This document shows, in pieces, positions 52,654 through 61,226 of a stretch of DNA of 64,000 nucleotides (position 1 is its first letter; every line of letters starts with the position of its first letter). Made by a program: the position numbers and the translations under genes. The notes under the pieces are model-generated. The model was not told where the DNA came from. It worked only from the letters and a program-made list of their open reading frames with translations, and did no database searches. Source of the stretch: Bacterioplanoides pacificum (GTDB taxonomy: Bacteria > Pseudomonadota > Gammaproteobacteria > Pseudomonadales > Oceanobacteraceae); the NCBI RefSeq assembly GCF_042648445.1, contig NZ_JBHRYB010000005.1, positions 1 through 64,000 on the forward strand. The letters run 5' to 3'.

Positions 52654-55302
52654 ATGACCGACGATATCGACGTATATGAAACCCAGGAATGGCTGGATTC
52701 ATTACACGCTACTATTCGCCATGCGGGCCCGGAGCGGGCTGCTTTTCTGCTGAAACAATTATTCGATAACGCGCTGGATAAAGGTGTTGCTTTACCTCAG
52801 GCGATTACCACTCCCTATCGCAATACCATTGCGCCGGAAAAAGAAAAGCGCATGCCGGGCGATCTGTTTATGGAGCGTCGTATCCGCTCGCTGATTCGCT
52901 GGAATGCGCTGGCGATGGTGATGCGTGCTAACGATAACGATGAAGGTCTGGGCGGGCATATCGCTTCGTTTGCATCGTCTGCCACTTTATACGATGTGGC
53001 GTTTAACTATTTCTTCCGCGGTAATGAAGACGGCCATCTGGGTGATCTGATTTATTTCCAGGGTCATATTGCACCGGGTATTTACGCCCGTTCTTATCTC
53101 GAAGGCCGGTTTGACGAAGAGCAACTGGATAATTTCCGCCGCGAAGTGGATGGCAATGGTTTGTCGTCTTACCCGCACCCCTGGCTGATGCCGGACTACT
53201 GGCAGTTTCCCACGGTATCGATGGGCCTGGGTCCGATTCAGGCCATTTATCAGGCGCATGTTATGCGTTATCTGTCGGCCCGTGATTTGTCGCCCCGTGG
53301 TGATCGTAAAGTCTGGGCTTTCCTGGGGGATGGCGAATGTGATGAGCCTGAAACTCTGGGCGCTATTTCTCTGGCGGGTCGTGAGCAGTTGGAAAATCTG
53401 ATTTTTGTTGTTAACTGCAATTTACAGCGTCTCGATGGTCCGGTGCGTGGTAACGGTAAAATCATGCAGGAGCTGGAAGGTGTGTTCCGTGGTGCCGGCT
53501 GGAACGTAATTAAAGTGGTCTGGGGTCGTCACTGGGATATGCTGCTGGAAAAAGATAAGTCCGGCATGTTGCAGAAACGCATGGATGAAGTGTGTGATGG
53601 TGATCTGCAGAACTACAAAGCCAATGGCCCGGCGTATACCCGTGAGCATTTCTTTGGCGCTTATCCGGAGCTGGCTGAACTGGCCGCAGAGTTGTCTGAT
53701 GAAGATATTGCTAAATTAAACCGTGGTGGTCACGACCCGTTTAAAGTGTATGCCGCCTATGCGGAAGCTATGACTCATAAAGGTCAGCCTACGGTGATTC
53801 TGGCGCAAACGGTTAAAGGTTACGGTATGGGGGATGCCGGTGAGGCCGCCAATGATACCCATTCGATTAAAAAGCTGGATATTGATGCACTGAAAGCTTT
53901 CCGCGATAAATTTGCTATTCCGCTGACCGACAAAGAGTTAGAAACCGTTCCTTATTATCGTCCGGCACCCGACAGCCCGGAAATGAAATACATGCGTGAA
54001 CGCCGGGAGAAACTGCACGGTCCGGTTCCGTCCCGCCGTACTGAATTTGAACGCCTCAGTGTCCCGGCACTGGAAACCTTTAAAGGTCAGCTGGCGGGCA
54101 GTGGTGAGCGGCAGATGTCTTCTACCATGAGTTTTGTACGGGTGTTGTCGCAACTGGTGAAAGACAAAGAAATCGGCAAACGTATTGTGCCGATCGTGCC
54201 GGATGAAGCGCGCACCTTTGGTATGGAAGGTATGTTCCGTCAGTTAGGGATTTATTCTTCTGCCGGGCAGAAATATACCCCGCATGATCACAGCCAGATT
54301 ATGTATTACAAGGAAGATAAAAAAGGCCAGATTATGGAGGAAGGCATCAACGAAGCGGGTGCTATGTCGGCCTGGATTGCCAATGCAACGGCATACAGTA
54401 ACTCCAACTGCCCGATGATTCCGTTTTATGTGTTTTATTCCATGTTTGGTTTCCAGCGTATTGGTGACCTGGCCTGGGCAGCCGGTGATATTCAGGCGCG
54501 TGGTTTCTTAATCGGGGCGACGTCTGGTCGTACCACACTGAACGGTGAAGGTCTGCAGCATCAGGATGGCCACAGCCATTTAATGGCTCACACCATTCCG
54601 AACTGCCGGTCGTACGATCCGACCTATGGTTTTGAGCTGGCTGTCATTGTTCAGGATGGCCTGAAACGTATGTATGACGATCAGGAAAACTGTTTTTATT
54701 ACATTACCACCATGAACGAAAACTACGCTCATCCGGAAATGCCACAAGGTGCAGAGCAGGGCATTGTTAAAGGTATGTATCGGTTGAAAGAAGGTAAAAA
54801 AGCCGATGTTCGGGTACAGCTGATGGGGTCAGGCACCATCTTACGGGAAGTGGAAGCCGCAGCCGATATTCTGCGCGACGACTATGCGATTGAATCGGAT
54901 GTCTGGAGTGTGACGTCGGTGAACGAACTGGCGCGTGATGGCCAGCGTTGTGAACGCAATAACTTATTGCATCCGGAAAACGCCGCCGAAGTGCCTTATA
55001 TCACCCAGCAGCTGCAGTTTGAAGAAGGGCCGTTTATTTTTGCCTCGGATTATATTAAATCGTATGGCGAGCAGTTGCGCGCTTACGTACCCGGTGATTT
55101 TAAAGTATTGGGTACCGATGGCTTCGGACGTTCGGATACCCGTAAAAAACTGCGTCAGTTCTTCGAAGTCAGCCGCGAATTTATTGTGCTGTCGGCATTA
55201 ACCAGTCTGGCCAAACAAGGAAAATTCGACACGGCTGAACTGCAAAAGGTTCGCCAGCAGCTGGGCATTGACGCGGCAAAAGCCGATCCGACACTGAGCT
55301 GA
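52654..55302 (+). CDS. aceE: Pyruvate dehydrogenase E1 component (homodimeric type)
   Basis: The 882-residue protein has the thiamine diphosphate motif FLGDGECDEPETLGAISLAGREQLENLIFVVNCNLQ and E1 landmarks HPHPWLMPDYWQFPTVSMGLGP-like segments near residue 180, EGINEAGAMSAWIANATAYSN and GEGLQHQDGHSHLMAHTIPNC. It decarboxylates pyruvate and acetylates the lipoyl groups of AceF. Length is close to E. coli AceE (887). It is co-transcribed with aceF, 14 bp downstream. Confidence 0.97.
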   Translation: MTDDIDVYETQEWLDSLHATIRHAGPERAAFLLKQLFDNALDKGVALPQAITTPYRNTIAPEKEKRMPGDLFMERRIRSLIRWNALAMVMRANDNDEGLGGHIASFASSATLYDVAFNYFFRGNEDGHLGDLIYFQGHIAPGIYARSYLEGRFDEEQLDNFRREVDGNGLSSYPHPWLMPDYWQFPTVSMGLGPIQAIYQAHVMRYLSARDLSPRGDRKVWAFLGDGECDEPETLGAISLAGREQLENLIFVVNCNLQRLDGPVRGNGKIMQELEGVFRGAGWNVIKVVWGRHWDMLLEKDKSGMLQKRMDEVCDGDLQNYKANGPAYTREHFFGAYPELAELAAELSDEDIAKLNRGGHDPFKVYAAYAEAMTHKGQPTVILAQTVKGYGMGDAGEAANDTHSIKKLDIDALKAFRDKFAIPLTDKELETVPYYRPAPDSPEMKYMRERREKLHGPVPSRRTEFERLSVPALETFKGQLAGSGERQMSSTMSFVRVLSQLVKDKEIGKRIVPIVPDEARTFGMEGMFRQLGIYSSAGQKYTPHDHSQIMYYKEDKKGQIMEEGINEAGAMSAWIANATAYSNSNCPMIPFYVFYSMFGFQRIGDLAWAAGDIQARGFLIGATSGRTTLNGEGLQHQDGHSHLMAHTIPNCRSYDPTYGFELAVIVQDGLKRMYDDQENCFYYITTMNENYAHPEMPQGAEQGIVKGMYRLKEGKKADVRVQLMGSGTILREVEAAADILRDDYAIESDVWSVTSVNELARDGQRCERNNLLHPENAAEVPYITQQLQFEEGPFIFASDYIKSYGEQLRAYVPGDFKVLGTDGFGRSDTRKKLRQFFEVSREFIVLSALTSLAKQGKFDTAELQKVRQQLGIDAAKADPTLS

Positions 55303-55316
55303 GAGGAGGCCAGAAG

Positions 55317-56984
55317 ATGAGTGATATTATCGTTAAAGTGCCCGATCTGGGCGGTTCAGAAAATGTCGAAATTATTGAAATTTCAGTGGCGGTGGGTGAC
55401 AGCGTTGAAGTTGAACAGGACTTAATTGTTCTGGAAACCGATAAAGCCACCATGGAAGTTCCATCCAGTCACGCCGGTGTGGTTCGGGAATTATTGGTTA
55501 AGGTGGGCGACACGGTGTCGGAAGGCTCTGATATTCTGGCGCTGACGGCGGAAGCCGGCGAAGCGCCAGCTGATCAGGCTGACGCTGAACCAGCAGTGGT
55601 TGCTGATGTGGTGGAGGATGCAGCGGTGGAGGATGCAGCGGTGGAGGATGCAGCGGTGGAGGATGCGCCGGTGGCACAACCGCCAGCCACGCCGGCTGCG
55701 GCTGAAACCATCGAATTAACGGTACCGGATCTGGGCGGTGCAACCGATGTCGATATTATCGAACTCAGTGTTGAGCCCGGAGCCAGCGTTGCAGCCGAAG
55801 ACTCATTGCTGGTACTGGAAACCGATAAAGCCAGTATGGATGTGCCGGCGCCACAAGCGGGAACCCTGGTGGCATTTAAGGTCGCGGTTGGCGATAAAGT
55901 TAACGAGGGTGATGTGTATGCGGTATTAACCACGTCGGCCAGCACCGCAGCCGCAACGCCTCAGCCAGACGTTATGCCACAGCCAGACGTTATGCCACAG
56001 CCAGCAGCCGCGCCTGAAACAGTAGCAGCGCAGACGGTTAATCCGGAGCCGGAATCAAAAGCTGTTGTCGGCGGCAAAGGGGTTTACGCCGGTCCGTCGT
56101 CACGCCGTTTGGCGCGTCAGTTGGGAGTGGATTTAACCAAAGTCACTGGGTCCGGTGTTCGTAACCGTATTACCAAGGACGATATCCGTGCTTATGTCAA
56201 AGACATTATCCAGAAAGCGGAAACCGGTCAGATCGCGGTGTCGGGTACTGGTATTCCGGCGGTACCGGAAATTGATTTCTCCCAGTTCGGAGATATTGAA
56301 CTGCAGCCAATGAGCAAAATTAAAAAGCTCACGGCCGCCAATATGGCGCGCGCCTGGTTAAATGTGCCGCACGTCACCCAGTTTGATGACGCGGATATTT
56401 CTGATCTGGATGTGTTCCGCAAAGACATGAAGGCCGAAGCAGAACGTCGCGGAGTCAAACTCACACCGATGCCGTTTTTAATTAAAGCTGCGGCGCTGGC
56501 GTTGCGGGCCGAGCCCGGCTTTAACGTGTCGTTGCATGCTGATGGCGAACATATTGTGCAAAAGCACTATGTGCATATTGGTATGGCAGTGGATACCCCT
56601 AACGGTCTGATGGTTCCGGTTATACGCGATGCGGATAAAAAAGGTATCTGGCAACTGGCCGAAGAAAGTAATGAGTTGGCTGCCAAAGCCCGCGCCGGCA
56701 AATTAAAACCAGCCGAGATGCAGGGTGGCTGTTTCACTATTTCCAGCCTGGGAGCGATGGGTGGAACTGGCTTTACGCCAATCGTTAATACCCCGGAAGT
56801 GGCGATCATGGGGGTTTCCAAGGCTCAGATTAAGCCGGTCTGGAATGGCAAAGAATTTGAACCGCGCAATATGTTGCCGCTGGCGGTTTCCTACGATCAC
56901 CGTGCGATTAATGGCGCGGATTGTGGTCGATTTTTTACCACTCTGGTGGCTATGATCAGCGATATTCGTCGTCTGGTGTTGTAG
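55317..56984 (+). CDS. aceF: Dihydrolipoyllysine acetyltransferase, E2 of pyruvate dehydrogenase
   Basis: The 555-residue protein has two lipoyl domains with lipoyl-lysines in ETDKATM (K43) and ETDKASM (K171), Ala/Pro-rich linkers, a peripheral subunit-binding domain (SSRRLARQLGVDLTKVTGSGVRNRITKDDI) and a catalytic domain ending YDHRAINGADCGRF. The first linker is built from four near-identical VEDAA units encoded by 15-bp DNA repeats (about 55608-55670), the second from QPDVMP units. No lpd (E3) follows within the window. Confidence 0.96.
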   Translation: MSDIIVKVPDLGGSENVEIIEISVAVGDSVEVEQDLIVLETDKATMEVPSSHAGVVRELLVKVGDTVSEGSDILALTAEAGEAPADQADAEPAVVADVVEDAAVEDAAVEDAAVEDAPVAQPPATPAAAETIELTVPDLGGATDVDIIELSVEPGASVAAEDSLLVLETDKASMDVPAPQAGTLVAFKVAVGDKVNEGDVYAVLTTSASTAAATPQPDVMPQPDVMPQPAAAPETVAAQTVNPEPESKAVVGGKGVYAGPSSRRLARQLGVDLTKVTGSGVRNRITKDDIRAYVKDIIQKAETGQIAVSGTGIPAVPEIDFSQFGDIELQPMSKIKKLTAANMARAWLNVPHVTQFDDADISDLDVFRKDMKAEAERRGVKLTPMPFLIKAAALALRAEPGFNVSLHADGEHIVQKHYVHIGMAVDTPNGLMVPVIRDADKKGIWQLAEESNELAAKARAGKLKPAEMQGGCFTISSLGAMGGTGFTPIVNTPEVAIMGVSKAQIKPVWNGKEFEPRNMLPLAVSYDHRAINGADCGRFFTTLVAMISDIRRLVL

Positions 56985-56989
56985 TTGCC

Positions 56990-57295
56990 TCGTGACACAA
57001 CAACAGGTGGTTGAATAACTCGACGGCTGAAATCTTGGCTCAGCCGCTGGGTTTCCAGCGTAACACCGATACCTTGTCCGACTGGCGCTGACCTCTGCCA
57101 GAACGACAAGGTATCGGTGTTTTCATGGGCGATCACTTCGGCCTGACGGTTCAGAATAAAAAATATTCATGATCCCGATAGCGGAATACTTCTATCAGTT
57201 GCACAGCATGTATCAGTTGCACAGCATGTTGTTGCGCCTGTGCGGTGGTCAGTTCACCACGATTTGACCGCTGTTGTTGCCACTGCTTGCCAGAC
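56990..57295 (-). pseudogene. Decayed Cache-domain sensor (chemoreceptor-like) fragment
   Basis: On the minus strand, one frame from about 57295 to the stop at 57151 reads RGELTTAQAQQHAVQLI...FRYRDHEYFLF, the typical end of a single Cache domain (GELT..EAQ..A...I..LRY...YF). After the stop, the next frame continues NRQAEVIAHENTDTL, what normally follows. A frameshift therefore separates the parts. An exact 18-bp tandem duplication (57193-57210 and 57211-57228) repeats HAVQLI. Start, membrane segments and signalling domain are missing, so it is a relic. Confidence 0.6.
57062..57121. repeat. 17-bp perfect inverted repeat inside the Cache relic
   Basis: AACACCGATACCTTGTC (57062-57078) is repeated in inverted form at 57105-57121, with an inner CTGGC/GCCAG pair. 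It could form a long hairpin downstream of aceF and may act as its terminator, although only a short T-stretch follows. Confidence 0.55.
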
Positions 57296-57647
57296 AGCCT
57301 TGTTCATTGGCCACATTTTTCAAGTATGAACTAATGCTTTTCTTAAAAGCGATTACTTTCCTGTTTATATTTTCGTAATTTGCCTCTGTGTATTAATAAA
57401 AATCGATTTTCCGGATTTTTATATAATCAGGAGTTATTGAGTAGCCTGCTGTCATCGGTTTTATTTTTATATTGGTATGTTTGTATGTGTGACTTTTGTG
57501 TCATGCTTTAGTATGGTTTGGCGCTGAAGCAGCCGGGCTCTGATCATAACGGCTTCAGCCTTATGACTTAGCTGTCATTTCTGTTTCTGGCCGCGCATGG
57601 CCGGAATATCTGGTTACAATTTTATAAAAGCGTTTGTCGGGTAACTC
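57296..57647. other. A/T-rich intergenic region upstream of the solute-binding protein
   Basis: No gene found. TATATAAT near 57420 may be a -10. An inverted repeat GCTGAAGC/GCTTCAGC (about 57524-57557) is present; role unknown. Confidence 0.4.
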
Positions 57648-58409
57648 ATGATTCGTGTGTTGAGAGTAGGTTGTGTTGTGGCTTTGTTGTTGGCTGCTGT
57701 TGTCAGCCGGGCCGATGTTTTGCGTGTCGGGCTGGGTGATCTCGACTATCCGCCGTTTTATTTCACCAAACAAGGCGAGTTGCAGGGAGCGGCGATTGAA
57801 GTGGCTGAAGCATTGGCCGGGCAGCTGGGTCATCAGCTGAATTATGAGCGCTTACCGTTTGTGCGGGTGCAGCGCCACCTGGCCAGCGGCGATCTGGATA
57901 TGGTGGTGTTGTATTTCCGCACTCCGGAGCGCGAAGAGTCAGCGCTTTATCTGCAGCAGCCGCACCTGCAGGAAAGCAGCTTCATGGTGGTGAAAAAAGG
58001 GCTGCAGGGTATTCCGGCCGGATACCGTGGCAGTTTTCTCGAGTGGCGTGATCAGCGTTTTCTCAGTGTGCGTGGCTATTATCATGGTGAGACATTTCGT
58101 CAGGCTTTGTTTCTCGATAAGCAGCTTGTCATCAATGAACAGGAGTTAATCCGCCGCACTTTATCGGGCGGCCGGTTTGTTGGGGTGGGGAATCGTGCTG
58201 CGCTGCAATATCACGCCGAACGTATGGGAGTTGCGGATCAGCTGCAGTATATAGAACCGGCGATTGATCGCGGTGACGACTATATTGCCTTTTCTCGCAA
58301 GACTCCCAAAGCAGAACAATACGTTGCCGAGTTCAGTGAGGCACTGCGGAGTTTTAAACGCAGTCGCCGCTATGCGGAAATCATCCGCCGTTATGGTCTG
58401 GATCACTGA
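57648..58409 (+). CDS. Periplasmic family 3 solute-binding protein
   Basis: The 253-residue protein has a signal peptide (VALLLAAVVSRA) and a bacterial extracellular solute-binding family 3 fold: VLRVGLGDLDYPPFYFTKQGELQGAAIEVAEALA and a C-terminal YVAEFSEALRSFKRSRRYAEIIRRYG. Such proteins usually bind amino acids or similar polar compounds. No ABC permease or ATPase is next to it, so it may be an orphan sensor-type protein. It is convergent with the CPBP gene. Confidence 0.8.
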   Translation: MIRVLRVGCVVALLLAAVVSRADVLRVGLGDLDYPPFYFTKQGELQGAAIEVAEALAGQLGHQLNYERLPFVRVQRHLASGDLDMVVLYFRTPEREESALYLQQPHLQESSFMVVKKGLQGIPAGYRGSFLEWRDQRFLSVRGYYHGETFRQALFLDKQLVINEQELIRRTLSGGRFVGVGNRAALQYHAERMGVADQLQYIEPAIDRGDDYIAFSRKTPKAEQYVAEFSEALRSFKRSRRYAEIIRRYGLDH

Positions 58410-58415
58410 GCTGCC

Positions 58416-58435
58416 GGCTGCAATGTAATGCAGCC
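58416..58435. terminator. Hairpin between convergent genes
   Basis: GGCTGCA (58416-58422) pairs with TGCAGCC (58429-58435). It lies between the two stop codons and lacks a clear T-run. Confidence 0.4.
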
Positions 58436-58438
58436 CGA

Positions 58439-59299
58439 TTAACGCAGCCAGAGCTGTGGCAATCCTTTGGTCTGAATCATCGCGGCAAAATCCATGGTCA
58501 GCGCAATGGCGATATGAACCGCAACACCACCCCAGATTGAGCGCGATTTCAGCGCTAATACGCCGAGAAAAAAACCAAACAAAATGGCGCCGGTTGACTC
58601 CAGCCATAACTTCGGGAAATGCAGCATCAGATAGGGCAGACACATGACGGCGACGGATAAGCTGCCCAGCTGAGGTCGCAGGCCATTGACCAGAAATCCG
58701 CGAAAGAAAAACTCCACCGCCACAAACTGCAAGATATAAATGCTTTCCCACAGTAGCAGATCCAACCAGCTCAGATGGGCCAGGTCGTAAAACGGGTAAT
58801 GATTGGCAAAGTCACTGCGGAAGCTGGCCATAATGGCGAAGCCAATAATCGGAGTAGCCAGCAGCAGGTAACCCAGCCAGTGTTTATGAACCTCCCCCCA
58901 TTGCCAGCCATAGTCGCGTAATGATTGTTTCAGCAGCAGTTTAACGGTCAGCATCGGGATAACAATAAATGCCACTATATGCCAGCTGCCCCACCAGACG
59001 TACCCCCAGAGCTCGCGATAGTCACTGCGGTAATAACTGGTCAGCCATTGCCCTTTGGGAATCGAGAACCAGCTTTCCAGTAACGGGATTGCGCTGCGTA
59101 AATTGCTGGAGTACTTCAGATAATGCAGCATCAGCAAACACACACAGGCGACGGCAATCACGATCCAGGCACGGTTTTTCAGTGTCTGCGGATCTGACTG
59201 GCTGCGTTCCTGTTCTGCCTGGCTGTCAATGGCACTGACGTGTGACCAGATGTGTTTCGGCTGAAGCCAATAGAGTGGGTGGGTAAAGCGATGAGCCAC
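58439..59299 (-). CDS. CPBP-family intramembrane protein (Rce1-like)
   Basis: The 286-residue protein has about seven hydrophobic segments and the CPBP/Rce1-type motifs: FVAVEFFFRGFLVNGL, LMLHFPK, and GGVAVHIAIALTMD. The first motif has V-E instead of the usual E-E pair, which keeps the second glutamate and arginine. Members are putative membrane proteases or maturation enzymes of unknown substrates. Confidence 0.78.
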   Translation of the reverse strand: MAHRFTHPLYWLQPKHIWSHVSAIDSQAEQERSQSDPQTLKNRAWIVIAVACVCLLMLHYLKYSSNLRSAIPLLESWFSIPKGQWLTSYYRSDYRELWGYVWWGSWHIVAFIVIPMLTVKLLLKQSLRDYGWQWGEVHKHWLGYLLLATPIIGFAIMASFRSDFANHYPFYDLAHLSWLDLLLWESIYILQFVAVEFFFRGFLVNGLRPQLGSLSVAVMCLPYLMLHFPKLWLESTGAILFGFFLGVLALKSRSIWGGVAVHIAIALTMDFAAMIQTKGLPQLWLR

Positions 59300-59364
59300 G
59301 GCTCTGACCTGTTGTTGCTTTTTGTGCGCCAGCCTATTGGCCTTTCAGTAGATTAGCAAGTGTG

Positions 59365-60129
59365 TCAGCGCATCAGGCCGATACGCCGCAATGAACGTTG
59401 CGAATGGCTCTCTACCCGGGCGCTTTGTTGCAGCGTTTCTTCGACAAAAGCCAGGTGTTCGCTGACTGCCTGTTGCGCGGCTTTCGGGTCGCCGGCAATC
59501 ACAGCATCCTTAATTGCAGCGTGTTGGCTTTTTATCTCCAGCCGGCGTTCTTCTTTGGTGTACAAGTGTTCCAGGTTACTGGCGATGGTTTGTTTAAACA
59601 GGCTGAACAGAGCACGCATGGAGTGTAATAACACGGCATTGTGGGAGGCTTCGGCAATGGTCAGGTGAAAACGCCAGTCCATCTCCGCTTCTTCTTTATA
59701 ACCCTTGCGTGCGTCATGGCAGTCGAGCCATTCCTGGTAGCGGCGTTCAATAATTTCATGGTCGGAAGGGGTGGCCCGTAACGCCGCGTAATGGGCTGCC
59801 ACTTCTTCCAGGGCATGGCGGAATTCCAGTAAGTCGTAATTAAATTCGTCATGACTCTGAAATAGCTGGGTAAGTGGGTCGACAAATGACAGGCCAATAT
59901 CGTTGGAGATAAAAGTGCCGCCACCTTGTTTGCGAACCACCAGGCCTTTGGCTTCCAATTTCTGTAACGCTTCACGTAATGACGGGCGCGATACCTCGAA
60001 CTGTTGTGCCAGCTCGCGTTCCGGCGGCATTTTTTGCCCCGGAGCCAGGCTGCCCTCGAGAATCATTGACTCCAGCCGTTTGGCAATGATGTCGGAAATT
60101 TTGGTCGCGCGAATGGAATGTTCAGTCAT
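59365..60129 (-). CDS. pdhR: GntR/FadR-family repressor, PdhR/LldR-like
   Basis: The 254-residue protein has an N-terminal winged helix with KISDIIAKRLESMILEGSLAPGQKMPPERELAQQFEVSRPSLREAL and a C-terminal FCD ligand domain. The match to E. coli PdhR runs along the whole length, including RQGGGTF, YDLLE-RHALE, HLAFIEE-type and SLRR. PdhR senses pyruvate and LldR senses lactate. It is divergent from the lactate oxidation genes, with binding boxes between, so it may regulate both lld and ace genes. I cannot distinguish PdhR from LldR by sequence alone. Confidence 0.8.
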   Translation of the reverse strand: MTEHSIRATKISDIIAKRLESMILEGSLAPGQKMPPERELAQQFEVSRPSLREALQKLEAKGLVVRKQGGGTFISNDIGLSFVDPLTQLFQSHDEFNYDLLEFRHALEEVAAHYAALRATPSDHEIIERRYQEWLDCHDARKGYKEEAEMDWRFHLTIAEASHNAVLLHSMRALFSLFKQTIASNLEHLYTKEERRLEIKSQHAAIKDAVIAGDPKAAQQAVSEHLAFVEETLQQSARVESHSQRSLRRIGLMR

Positions 60130-60437
60130 AGGTATCGGCTGGCTAACGGCAATAAATGTGTGATCTGGTAAAAATACCTAATGGTTAATACCAGGGTTTT
60201 TTGCTATTCGTAAAAAGGTAAAACCAATATTACTCAGTTTCTTCTGGCCTGTCAGTGGCTGTGAGTCGGGCTTTTATCAGACCAAGGTCTAAATAAAATC
60301 GCGATATTAACCTGTCTGAATATTTGACCCACCAATCTGTATCACGATAATTTAACACAATAAATTTGATTGGGTAAATGGTATTACCAATTTTAACTAC
60401 CCGGTCGAACCACTAATAACAACACTTACGGTGATTT
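60130..60437. promoter_or_regulatory. pdhR/lldE divergent control region with PdhR-like boxes
   Basis: Two sites fit GGT-N3-ACC: TGGTATTACCA (60379-60389, within AAATGGTATTACCAATTT) and GGTAAAACCAAT (60217-60228). A third variant, TGGTTAATACCA (60182-60193), has a 4-bp spacer. They are similar to PdhR sites (ATTGGTNNNACCAAT). Nothing else is apparent here. Confidence 0.6.
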
Positions 60438-61226
60438 ATGCCTTTAAGCGATGCAGCCAGTGCCGGTCCGGCGCCGGCAAGAAGTTACCCGGTCAAACCC
60501 CGGGCGGTGTACCTGATGGGAACCTGCCTGGTCGACAGCTTTTACCCTCAGGCAGGTATGGATGCGATTGCCCTGATTGAGCGGGAAGGGGTTGAGGTGA
60601 TTTTCCCTCAGGCACAGACCTGTTGTGGCCAGCCGGCGTATAACTCCGGCTACGATGACGAGGCCCGCCAGGTTGCCCGCCAACAGCTTGAAGCATTTTC
60701 TGCGGATATTCCGCTGGTGGTGATGATGGGCTCCTGTGCCGCCATGCTGCATAAGGATTACCCATCGTTGTTTGCCGGAGAGCCGGAAGAGGCACAGGCT
60801 AAGGCGCTGGCTGCACGCACTTATGAATTTTCTGAATTTATGGTGAATGTTCTGCAGGTGGAATTAACCGATAACAGCCAGCAGCCGCTGACCGTTGCCT
60901 TACATACCTCCTGCAGTGCACGACGTTCGATGCAGGTGGCAGAACAACACAAAGCGCTGGTGTCGTCGTTGTCTGGTGTGCAGCTGGTGGAGCCGCAGCG
61001 GGCCACAGAATGTTGTGGTTTTGGCGGGACGTTTTCGGTGAAGCAGCCGGATATCTCCGCTGCCATGGCTAAAGACAAAGCCGATAATATGGCCGCGACC
61101 GGCGCCGATGTAATCACCAGTGCTGATTGTGGTTGTCTGATGAATATCAGCGGCACGCTGGATAAGCAGGGCCGCTCGTTGCCGGCCAAACATCTGGCAA
61201 CATTACTCTGGGAGCGTAGCCAATGA
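60438..61226 (+). CDS. lldE: L-lactate utilisation protein LldE/LutA
   Basis: The 262-residue protein carries two CCG domains of the heterodisulfide-reductase type, each with a CCG motif: QTCCGQPAYNSG and TECCGFGGTFSVK, plus CSARRSMQ. It is one of three subunits oxidising L-lactate to pyruvate with Fe-S clusters. The next gene overlaps by 4 bp. Confidence 0.93.
   Translation: MPLSDAASAGPAPARSYPVKPRAVYLMGTCLVDSFYPQAGMDAIALIEREGVEVIFPQAQTCCGQPAYNSGYDDEARQVARQQLEAFSADIPLVVMMGSCAAMLHKDYPSLFAGEPEEAQAKALAARTYEFSEFMVNVLQVELTDNSQQPLTVALHTSCSARRSMQVAEQHKALVSSLSGVQLVEPQRATECCGFGGTFSVKQPDISAAMAKDKADNMAATGADVITSADCGCLMNISGTLDKQGRSLPAKHLATLLWERSQ

Noticed and set aside
57561..57833. Minus-strand frame overlapping the solute-binding protein start
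   Set aside because: Antisense to a signal peptide and N-terminal domain that clearly belong to a family 3 binding protein.
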